From Micromonospora sp. FIMYZ51 (GTDB taxonomy: Bacteria; Actinomycetota; Actinomycetes; Mycobacteriales; Micromonosporaceae), in the NCBI RefSeq assembly GCF_038246755.1, contig NZ_CP134706.1, positions 5,518,001 through 5,582,000 of the forward strand: 64,000 nucleotides of DNA. Reading direction: 5' to 3'. Below, one piece after another: positions 42,503 to 49,012 of this stretch. The notes beneath the pieces are model-generated. The model made no database searches. It worked only from the letters and a program-made list of their open reading frames with translations, and had not been told where the DNA came from. The position numbers were made by a program, and so were the translations under genes. Position 1 is the stretch's first letter. Each line of letters starts with the position of its first letter.

Positions 42503-42843
42503 GACTGGCTGGTATCCGTGCCATCATCGCGCCGCCAGAGCAGCTCAACCGAGATGTTGCCCTCCACGGCCGAACGGGCGATCACCGCACCGACCTCGGT
42601 CGTCAACTTCACCCCGAATCCGATCTTGATTTCGTCGGGACTCGACGCTCTCCGCAGGTCGGCGAGCACCACTTCGGCCGCGTCGCGAATATGACTCAGA
42701 TTCGACTCGAAGAACTCGCGTGCCTCCCGGACGGCATTCACCCGCTTGCCGGCGGGAGTCGAGCCACGACGCTCCTCTTCCACCTCCACAATGACCGAGG
42801 TGCCATCACGGACAACAAATCTGACCAGCTCAGTTTCCGACAT
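42499..42843 (-). CDS. Trypsin-co-occurring domain 1 protein (CU044_2847-like)
   Basis: 114 residues, no signal or transmembrane segment. The N-terminal strand FVVRDGTSVIVEVEEE, central helices (REAREFFESNLSHIRDAAEV) and the C-terminal IKIGFGVKLTTEVGAVIA ... GNISVELLWRR match the trypco1 fold. It is a small partner found next to cytoplasmic trypsin-like proteases in actinobacteria and thought to activate or regulate them. ATG 42843 has GGGGGGAG upstream; a longer in-frame start adds 11 residues without a ribosome site. It heads a three-gene operon. Confidence 0.85.
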   Translation of the reverse strand: MSETELVRFVVRDGTSVIVEVEEERRGSTPAGKRVNAVREAREFFESNLSHIRDAAEVVLADLRRASSPDEIKIGFGVKLTTEVGAVIARSAVEGNISVELLWRRDDGTDTSQS

Positions 42844-43273
42844 CGCTCCCCCCAAGATGGACATCAACCGTAGCAAGATCGATCGACGCCAAAATCGACC
42901 GAACGTGCACCGTCAATTAACGCATCGTCGCCCGATGCAAGCCATGCCACCAGGTCGGTCGGATAACCGCCCCAGCGACGGCAATGGCCGGACCCGGCCC
43001 GCTCGATCAGCCGGACCTACCGCCGGCAGCGGCGCGGGGCAGCCAGCCCACCGCAGCGCCCCGAAACCGACCGGGCAACGTGGAAGATGCGGCAGCCTAA
43101 AGGTAATCAGGCCCCATAAAAGGGGCAGAGCGGGATGTTGGGAAATCATTGCTCTACCCGTTGAACTACCCGGGGGTGAGCGGCTAGCGAGTGGTCTTCC
43201 CCGCCGGCTTGTCAGAACCGGCGGGAATTGGACGTCCCAGCACCATCCACGTTTCGGACAATGGTGCGAGTGG
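42844..43273. other. 430-base gap with a promoter-like AT-richer part and a tRNA-like relic
   Basis: The stretch next to the trypco1 gene (42844-42935) is AT-richer than its surroundings and likely contains the promoter of the cassette, but no clear -35/-10 pair can be named. The remainder holds a tRNA-Gly-like half (43142-43176) and short hairpins, including CCCGCCGG/CCGGCGGG at 43200-43225. No open frame shows coding character. Confidence 0.5.
43142..43176 (-). pseudogene. Relic of a tRNA gene (5' half, tRNA-Gly CCC-like)
   Basis: The minus strand reads GGGTAGTTCAACGGGTAGAG then CAATGATTTCCCAACAT. This is a textbook D-arm (TAGTTCAACGGGTAGA) followed by a TTCCCAA anticodon-loop sequence as in tRNA-Gly(CCC). 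The anticodon stem does not pair fully and no T-arm follows, so it cannot be functional. Tandem with a real tRNA gene 100 bases upstream. It may be an old integration scar. Confidence 0.5.
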
Positions 43274-43347
43274 TGGGGCGGGCGGGACTCGAACCCGCGA
43301 CCGAGGGATTATGAGTCCCCTGCTCTAACCGGCTGAGCTACCGCCCC
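43274..43347 (-). tRNA. tRNA with anticodon CAT (tRNA-Ile2 more likely than elongator tRNA-Met)
   Basis: The minus strand reads GGGGCGGTAGCTCAGCCGG (acceptor and D-arm), an anticodon loop CTCATAA, then TCGCGGGTTCGAGTCC and CCGCCCC plus discriminator A. All four stems pair. The stem AGGGGACTCATAATCCCT resembles the E. coli Ile2 pattern, where C34 is modified to lysidine to read AUA. Automatic tools often label this tRNA-Met. CCA is not encoded. Confidence 0.88.
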
Positions 43348-43615
43348 GGCAACCGGGCGGATCTTATCCCGCCCGGTCGATCGACGGCCAGCGCCACGGT
43401 CTCTGCTCGCCGGCGTCACCCGCGCACCAGCAGCACGACGGGCAACGCGAGGATAGCAACGAGCAGCCGAGGCGGCGTGCCGTCGGGGTCGCGGCGAGGT
43501 CGCGGGGGCCAGGTCCGCGATGCGCTCCCGCAGGCGGCAGGCGACGCGGCAGGCGACGCGGCAGGACGACGATGAGCCGTACGGTGACGACGGGCGGCGG
43601 TGGGACAACGAGAAA

Positions 43616-43638
43616 CGCCCACCGGTGGCCGGTGGGCG
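43616..43638 (-). terminator. Terminator of the tRNA-Asn gene
   Basis: CGCCCACCGG-TGG-CCGGTGGGCG, a perfect 10-base stem with a 3-base loop, is followed on the minus strand by TTTCTCGTTGT. It lies 17 bases after the tRNA 3' end. Confidence 0.75.
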
Positions 43639-43654
43639 TCGCGACGAGAAAAAG

Positions 43655-43727
43655 CTCCCCCGTTTGGACTCGAACCAAAAACCTGCCGGTTAACAGCCGG
43701 CTGCTCTGCCAATTGAGCTACGGGGGA
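43655..43727 (-). tRNA. tRNA-Asn (GTT)
   Basis: The minus strand shows TCCCCCGTAGCTCAATTGG, anticodon loop CTGTTAA (GTT), TTTGGTTCGAGTCC and CGGGGGA with discriminator G. All stems pair. CCA is not encoded. Confidence 0.93.
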
Positions 43728-43999
43728 CCGCATCATCGCCCGGTGGGGATCTCTCCGCGCCGAGCGACGGGGACAAGACTACAGGATCACAGGGGGTCTT
43801 GGTCCAGGGGGTTGCCTCCTACGGCGGGCGCCAAGAATCGGATTCCGGGGGACAAATCACCATCCCAGCCCAAGGAGGTATGAGCGGAGAGCAGGATGGG
43901 TAGTTAGCTGCCGACGACAGGACGCAGGCGCGAACGGGTCGGTCCCGCCCACGGAGACGAGGGCGGGACGACGGCGCGTCAGGTACGAGAGGAGCCGCC
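43728..43999. other. Intergenic stretch, nothing recognised
   Basis: About 270 bases between tRNA-Asn and the small membrane protein gene. No open frame with coding character and no clear hairpin is seen. The promoters of tRNA-Asn (minus) and of the next gene (plus) must lie here, but cannot be placed reliably. Confidence 0.4.
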
Positions 44000-44389
44000 A
44001 TGCGCGGAAAGATTATGTTCCTTGGCGGGCTGGCTGCAGGGTTCGTCCTGGGCGCCCGTGCCGGCCGGGAGAAGTACGAGGAGCTGGTGGTTCAGGGCCG
44101 TAAGGTGCTCGACCACCCGACCGTCCAGGAGGCGGCCGGGGTCGCGCAGGCCCAGGCGAGCCGGCTCTACCACGAGGGCAAGGACAAGCTCGGCCACTCG
44201 AAGCTGGGCGAGAAGCTGAGCCCGAACGGCAAGCAGGGGCTGACCCCCGCCGACGACACCTTCGCCGGCACCCCTGCCACGGCCGGCAGCAAGTCGGGCT
44301 CCAGCTCGTCGAGCTCGACCACCAGCTCGACGTCGGCCACTCCCCGCAACAAGCCGTCGAGCTCCGGCACCAACGGCAGCAGCATCTGA
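44000..44389 (+). CDS. Small membrane-associated protein, YtxH-like
   Basis: 129 residues. MRGKIMFLGGLAAGFVLGAR is a single glycine-rich membrane segment followed by an amphipathic helix region (AGREKYEELVVQGRKVLDH, AAGVAQAQASRLYHEGKDKL) and a Ser/Thr-rich disordered tail. This is the common actinobacterial YtxH-like layout; role unknown, perhaps general stress. ATG 44000 has GGAG upstream. It is followed by a strong terminator, so it is probably monocistronic. Confidence 0.75.
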   Translation: MRGKIMFLGGLAAGFVLGARAGREKYEELVVQGRKVLDHPTVQEAAGVAQAQASRLYHEGKDKLGHSKLGEKLSPNGKQGLTPADDTFAGTPATAGSKSGSSSSSSTTSSTSATPRNKPSSSGTNGSSI

Positions 44390-44396
44390 GTCATAG

Positions 44397-44439
44397 CCGA
44401 ACGGGCCCGGCCGCCAGCATGGTGGCCGGGCCCGTTCGG
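44397..44439 (+). terminator. Strong hairpin terminator
   Basis: CCGAACGGGCCCGGCC (44397-44412) and GGCCGGGCCCGTTCGG (44424-44439) form a perfect 16-base stem around 11 bases, directly after the YtxH-like gene. Confidence 0.85.
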
Positions 44440-44539
44440 CGGTAACAGGACGCGGAGCTGACGGACCCGAGATGCGTACCCGGGGGCGCTGTCCGTCAAT
44501 GGAAGCGGCCCCTGCCGGCCACAGACCCGAAACACCGGC

Positions 44540-45748
44540 GTGGAAGACTCCGGGCGGGAGGTGGTGGCGGTGGCGCTGCTCCGGCCGGAGAACCCGCAAC
44601 AGGCACGGCTGGTTCGGTTGCTGCGCGACGACGGTCCCCGGTCCCGGGTCGAGTTGGGCGACGCTTTGGGCCTGTCCCGGTCGACGCTCACCGCCGAGCT
44701 GGACCGACTCGTCGCGCGTGGACTGGTCGAGACCGCCGGGCCGGCGGCCTCCCGCGGCGGGCGCCGGTCGTCGATGCTGCGCCTCGCGGGCGGGGTGCGC
44801 TTCGCCAGCGTGGTCGTCGCGGCGGATCGGGTCGGCGTGGCGGTGACCGACGGCGAGTTGCGTCCGCTGGCCGAGGCGGGCGCACCGATCGACGTCCGGG
44901 GCGGGCCCGAGCCGGTGATCGCCCGCGCCGTCGAGCTGGTCGAGAAGCTTCGCGCCGATCTGGGCGTCGCCGAGTTCACCGGCGTCGGCGTCGCCCTGCC
45001 CGGATCGGTGGACGGCGGTGCATCGGTCGCGCCGGCCGTGCTGCCCCGATGGCAGCGCTTCCCCGTCCGCGACGCCTTCGCCACCGAACTGGGCTGTCCG
45101 ACGCTTGTCGACAACGACGCCAACGTGTTCGCCCTCGGCGAGCAGCACGTCGGGATCGGTCGTACCTTCGATGATTTTCTCTTCCTGAAGCTCGGCCCGG
45201 CGATCGGCTGCGGGCTGATCCTCGGTGGCTCGCTGCACCGGGGCGCGACCCGCAGCGCGGGCGACATCGCGCACCTGCCACTCGACGAGGACGGTCCGGT
45301 CTGCGCCTGCGGCGAGGTCGGCTGCCTCGAGGCGTACTGCGGCGATGCCGGCCTGGTCCGGGCGGCGCTGGCAACCGCCCGGTCGGGCCGCTCCGCCCCG
45401 CTGGCGGCCCGGCTGGCCGAGACGGGCACGCTCACCGTGCCGGACATCGCCGCGACCGCGACCGCTGGCGACCCGGCCACCCAGGCCCTGGTCCGCGACA
45501 CCGCCCGTCGCCTCGGTCAGGCGCTCGTCGGTTTGGTCAGCTTCGTCAATCCCGGCATCGTCGTGATCGGCGGCGCGCCCGAGGGGCTCGGGCACGTCCT
45601 GCTCGCCGAGATCCGGGGCGTGGTCTATCGACGGTCGGCACCGCTGGCCACCGGCACCATGCCGATCGTCCTCTCCGACCTGGCGGACCGGGCCGGGCTG
45701 GTGGGCGCGGCCCGGCTGGTCAGCGAACACGTGTTCAGCGCCGGCTGA
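44540..45748 (+). CDS. ROK-family transcriptional regulator
   Basis: 402 residues. An N-terminal winged helix (ARLVRLLRDDGPRSRVELGD, GLSRSTLTAELDRLVARGLV) is joined to a ROK sugar-kinase fold with VGVALPGSVDG, TLVDNDANVFALGE and the zinc motif CACGEVGCLEAYCG. Members such as NagC and XylR repress sugar-uptake genes and release on binding the sugar. It lies at the edge of the sugar/cyclitol island and is the best candidate regulator of it. GTG 44540 is the first start before the helix; the ribosome site is weak. Confidence 0.9.
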   Translation: MEDSGREVVAVALLRPENPQQARLVRLLRDDGPRSRVELGDALGLSRSTLTAELDRLVARGLVETAGPAASRGGRRSSMLRLAGGVRFASVVVAADRVGVAVTDGELRPLAEAGAPIDVRGGPEPVIARAVELVEKLRADLGVAEFTGVGVALPGSVDGGASVAPAVLPRWQRFPVRDAFATELGCPTLVDNDANVFALGEQHVGIGRTFDDFLFLKLGPAIGCGLILGGSLHRGATRSAGDIAHLPLDEDGPVCACGEVGCLEAYCGDAGLVRAALATARSGRSAPLAARLAETGTLTVPDIAATATAGDPATQALVRDTARRLGQALVGLVSFVNPGIVVIGGAPEGLGHVLLAEIRGVVYRRSAPLATGTMPIVLSDLADRAGLVGAARLVSEHVFSAG

Positions 45749-45800
45749 ACCACCCGGCGGCCGATCGGCCGGGCCATCCGGCTGGCAGCCCGGCCTGCCG

Positions 45801-45872
45801 GGATCGGCCGGCTCACGGGCCGGCCCGCCGGGATCGGCCGGCTCACGGGCCGGCCCGCCGGGATCGGCCGGT
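45801..45872. repeat. 30-base tandem repeat between convergent genes
   Basis: Two full units and a partial third of GGATCGGCCGGCTCACGGGC plus CGGCCCGCCG at 45801, 45831 and 45861. Non-coding, GC-rich. Confidence 0.85.
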
Positions 45873-45913
45873 CTGGCCGGGTCACCGCCGGCACGGGGGC
45901 GGCGGTGTCACCG

Positions 45914-45949
45914 GCACCGGGGGCACGGCGTGCGCCGTGCCCCCGGTGC
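45914..45949. terminator. Bidirectional terminator hairpin
   Basis: GCACCGGGGGCACGGC-GTGC-GCCGTGCCCCCGGTGC: a perfect 16-base stem with a 4-base loop between the convergent ROK and isomerase genes. Confidence 0.88.
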
Positions 45950-45958
45950 TCGGCTGGT

Positions 45959-46966
45959 TCAGTCCTTGCTGCTGAACGCCGCGTCGAAGGCGGCAGCGGG
46001 CGCGTCGAAGGCGAGCCGGCGGACGAACTGGAGCGCCTCCGGGGCGCCGACCAGCCGGTCCATCCCGGCGTCCTCCCACTCGATCGAGATCGGGCCGTCG
46101 TAGCCGATCGCGTTCAGCGCCCGGAAGCAGTCCTCCCAGGGCACGTCGCCGTGGCCGGTGGAGACGAAATCCCAGCCGCGGCGCAGGTCGGCCCAGGGCA
46201 GGTGGGAGGCGAGTCGGCCACGCCGACCATCGCCGGTACGCACCTTGGCGTCCTTGCAGTCAACGTGGTAGATCCGGTCGGCGAAGTCGAAGATGAAGTT
46301 GACCGGGTCGAGTTCCTGCCAGACGAAGTGCGACGGGTCCCAGTTCAGCCCGAACGCGGGCCGGTGCCCGATCGCCTCCAGGGTCCGCTTGGTGGTCCAG
46401 TAGTCGTAGGCGATCTCGCTCGGGTGCACCTCGTGCGCGAAGCGCACCCCGACCTCGTCGAAGACGTCCAGGATCGGGTTCCACCGGTCGGCGAAGTCCT
46501 GGTAGCCGCGTTCGATCATCGCGGGCGGTACCGGCGGGAACATCGCCAGGGTGTGCCAGATCGACGATCCGGTGAAGCCGACGACGGTGTTCACCCCGAG
46601 CTTCGCTGCCGCGCGGGCGGTGTCCTTGATCTCCTCGGCGGCCCGCTGGCGTACCCCCTCGGGCTCGCCGTCGCCCCAGATCCGGGCCGGCAGGATGCCC
46701 TGGTGGCGCTCGTCGATGGGGTGGTCGCAGACCGCCTGGCCGACCAGGTGGTTGGAGATCGTGAAGACCTGGAGGTTGTGCTTGGCCAGCGTCTCCCGCT
46801 TGCGGTCGACGTACGCGTCGTCGGCCAGGGCCTTGTCGACCTCGAAGTGGTCGCCCCAGCAGGCGATCTCCAGGCCGTCGTAGCCCCACTCGGCGGCGAG
46901 CCGGCACACCTCTTCGAACGGAAGATCGGCCCACTGGCCGGTGAACAACGTGATCGGTCGCGCCAT
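45959..46966 (-). CDS. Sugar-phosphate isomerase/epimerase-like TIM-barrel protein
   Basis: 335 residues. An AP-endonuclease-2/xylose-isomerase-like barrel: [83 protein letters not shown] and [13 protein letters not shown]. The Glu, Asp, His and Glu ligands for a divalent metal are visible. Proteins of this kind accompany ThuA and Gfo/Idh/MocA proteins and act on inositol-like or keto-sugar compounds. ATG 46966 has AAAGGA upstream; in-frame codons before it are not homologous. First gene of a three-gene minus-strand set that ends with the bidirectional hairpin. Confidence 0.88.
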   Translation of the reverse strand: MARPITLFTGQWADLPFEEVCRLAAEWGYDGLEIACWGDHFEVDKALADDAYVDRKRETLAKHNLQVFTISNHLVGQAVCDHPIDERHQGILPARIWGDGEPEGVRQRAAEEIKDTARAAAKLGVNTVVGFTGSSIWHTLAMFPPVPPAMIERGYQDFADRWNPILDVFDEVGVRFAHEVHPSEIAYDYWTTKRTLEAIGHRPAFGLNWDPSHFVWQELDPVNFIFDFADRIYHVDCKDAKVRTGDGRRGRLASHLPWADLRRGWDFVSTGHGDVPWEDCFRALNAIGYDGPISIEWEDAGMDRLVGAPEALQFVRRLAFDAPAAAFDAAFSSKD

Positions 46967-47153
46967 GTGTCCTTTTCCCCTGTCGTGGTGGGGGATTCCG
47001 TAACTGCGGGACCGGGGCGAGGGATGACCGGATGCGGAGACCCCGACGATGCCCGGTGGGCGCGTTTCGCGCCTGGGGCCGACGGGTTGCGCCTCCCGTC
47101 GGTGCACCGGCCACCTCGCGGTCGCCACGTCCACTCTAGGCGGCGGGCGCGTG

Positions 47154-47205
47154 GTTAAAAAGGGGCCCCGGTACAACGCCAGGCGTTAACAAGGGCCCCC
47201 TCCTT
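47154..47205 (-). repeat. Dispersed bipartite 3'-end repeat, copy 6
   Basis: Plus-strand GTTAAAAAGGGGCCCC ... GCGTTAACAAGGGCCCCC. Minus orientation, just beyond the TAG stop of the ThuA/ricin gene (47210-47212). Confidence 0.85.
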
Positions 47206-47209
47206 CGCC

Positions 47210-48931
47210 CTAGGGAAGGACCCAGCGCTGGTTGGCGTTGCTGTGACAGGTCCACAGGTGCACGGCCTGACCGTCGGCCGAGCTGTTGTTCGACACGTCG
47301 AGGCACTTGCCCGAATTCGGGTTACGCAACGTGCCGTTCGACTGCGCCGACCACACCTGCGCACCACCACCGTTGCACGTCCACAACTGGATCTTCGTAC
47401 CATCCGCCGACCCCGCACCATTGACATCCAGGCACTTACCCAACGCCCGGATCGTCGAGTTCGGCGTCACCGTCCACGTCTGCGCCGCACCACCGTTGCA
47501 CGTCCAGATCTGGACCTGCGTACCATCCGCCGACGAACCATTACGCACATCCAGACACTTACCCGCCAACCCGGTGATCCGACCCGTCCGCTCACCACTC
47601 GGCGGCGGATTGGTCCCGCCCAGTTCCTTGATCCGGATGTTGCGGAACGACACGTCGTCGCCAGTGCCGTGGTTCTGGATGCCGATGTGGCCGGCGAGCG
47701 AGCGTACCGGGTCGGTGTTGGTGAAGTCATTGATCTTCACGCCGTTCAGGAAGACCTGGAGCCGCTCCCCCTCCACCAGCAGTTCGTAGGTGTTCCACTC
47801 CCCCGCCGGGTTCAGCGCGGCGTCTCGCGCGGCGATGTCGGCGGCCTTGAAGCCGTAGATCGCACCGGTGGTCTTGTCCACCGTGTCGGTGGGGTCGATC
47901 TGCACCTCGTAGCCGTTGTTGATCGCCGAGTTCGGGTCGCTCGACGGCGGGAAGCCGATGAAGACCCCGGAGTTGTCGTCCCCGGCCACCCGCCAGTCCA
48001 GCTTCAGCGAGTAGTTGGTGAACTGCTTGGCGCTGTACCAGAACAGCCCCATGCCGCCGACCGAGGACAGGGTGGCGTCGGAGTTGCTGAAGCTGCCCGG
48101 CCCGGCCTGGGACCAACCGGTGGTCGAGCCGTTGTAGAGGGTGGTGTAGCCGGTCTCCGGGCGGCAGTCGGCCTTGGTGCGGCCGGCCGCGTACCGGATG
48201 CCGCCGAGCAGGTGCGCCCGGAAGGCCGACTCCGCGTACGAGGCCTGGGTGTGGCCGGCGCCGGTGTAGAAGGAGCGCCCACCCGCGTACGTCTTGCACC
48301 AGGCGATCGGGTGGTCGGCGCCCATCACGCCGCCGGAGTACGACGATTCGTTGAGGTTGGCCAGGATGCGGGCACCGGGGCGGGCGCTGGCCTGGAAGTC
48401 GTACCACTCGTCGGTGCGGGTCCAGGTCTGCGGCAGGTGGGCGGTGGCCGCGTGGGCCCGGTTCTCCACCCGGACCTGGGCCTGCTGGATGGCCGGGTGC
48501 GAGCGGAAGTACGCGCCGACCAGGTTGCCGTAGAAGGACCAGCCGTACTCGGTGTCGGCGGCGGAGTGCACGCCGACGTAGCCGCCGCCGGCGGCGATGT
48601 ACGACTCGAAGGCGGTCTGCTGGCTGGCGTTGAGCACGTCGCCGGTGGTGTTGAGGAAGATCACCGCCTCGTACTGGGCGAGGTTGCCGGTGGTGAAGCG
48701 GGTGGCGTCCTCGGTGGCGGTGACGGTGAAGTTGTTCGCCGCGCCCAGGTCACGAATGGCCTGGGTGCCGACGGCGATGGAGTCGTGCCGGAAGCCGGCC
48801 GTCTTGGAGAAGACCAGCACGTCGTACGGGGCGTCGGCGGCACTGGCGGGGGTGGTTGCGGTGGTGGTGGCGGCCAGCACGGCGAGGACTGCGGTGGCCG
48901 CGCCGAGGCCGGGTCGGAGGAGTTTGCGCAT
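47210..48931 (-). CDS. Secreted ThuA - DUF1080 - ricin-B (CBM13-like) protein
   Basis: 573 residues. Signal peptide about 1-32. The ThuA domain (about 35-250) shows YDVLVFSKTAGFRHDSIAVG and GGGYVGVHSAADTEYGWSFY, the glutamine-amidotransferase-like fold used on trehalose or keto sugars. A DUF1080 beta-sandwich follows (about 260-435: GSTTGWSQAGPGSFSNSDAT, YEVQIDPTDTVDKTTGAIYG), a family of 3-keto-glycoside hydrolases. The last 125 residues are a three-lobed ricin-B lectin with QTW, QVW and QRW motifs. Probably an extracellular enzyme on oxidised sugars. Its ricin-B DNA is nearly identical to that of the next gene. Confidence 0.9.
   Translation of the reverse strand: MRKLLRPGLGAATAVLAVLAATTTATTPASAADAPYDVLVFSKTAGFRHDSIAVGTQAIRDLGAANNFTVTATEDATRFTTGNLAQYEAVIFLNTTGDVLNASQQTAFESYIAAGGGYVGVHSAADTEYGWSFYGNLVGAYFRSHPAIQQAQVRVENRAHAATAHLPQTWTRTDEWYDFQASARPGARILANLNESSYSGGVMGADHPIAWCKTYAGGRSFYTGAGHTQASYAESAFRAHLLGGIRYAAGRTKADCRPETGYTTLYNGSTTGWSQAGPGSFSNSDATLSSVGGMGLFWYSAKQFTNYSLKLDWRVAGDDNSGVFIGFPPSSDPNSAINNGYEVQIDPTDTVDKTTGAIYGFKAADIAARDAALNPAGEWNTYELLVEGERLQVFLNGVKINDFTNTDPVRSLAGHIGIQNHGTGDDVSFRNIRIKELGGTNPPPSGERTGRITGLAGKCLDVRNGSSADGTQVQIWTCNGGAAQTWTVTPNSTIRALGKCLDVNGAGSADGTKIQLWTCNGGGAQVWSAQSNGTLRNPNSGKCLDVSNNSSADGQAVHLWTCHSNANQRWVLP
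47214..47618 (-). repeat. 405-base near-identical duplication, copy A (ricin-B cassette)
   Basis: Aligns without gaps to 49017-49421, offset 1803, with about five mismatches counted by eye, three of them within the first 40 bases. It covers the whole ricin-B domain plus the NPPPSGERTG linker and stops at the domain boundary. Confidence 0.92.
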
Positions 48932-48954
48932 GTCGCTCTCCCAACGATCGTTGT

Positions 48955-49007
48955 GTTAGGAGGGGCCCCCTTTACCACACCAGGCGTTAAAAGGGGGCCC
49001 TTCCTTT
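48955..49007 (-). repeat. Dispersed bipartite 3'-end repeat, copy 7
   Basis: Plus-strand GTTAGGAGGGGCCCCC ... GCGTTAAAAGGGGGCCC, minus orientation, between the stop of the sugar dehydrogenase gene (49013) and the start of the ThuA gene (48931). Confidence 0.85.
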
Positions 49008-49012
49008 CTGAG

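Noticed and set aside
115..49007. Seven dispersed repeats considered as CRISPR or integron attachment sites
   Set aside because: They are kilobases apart with no spacers, no integrase, and always at the 3' end of unrelated genes.
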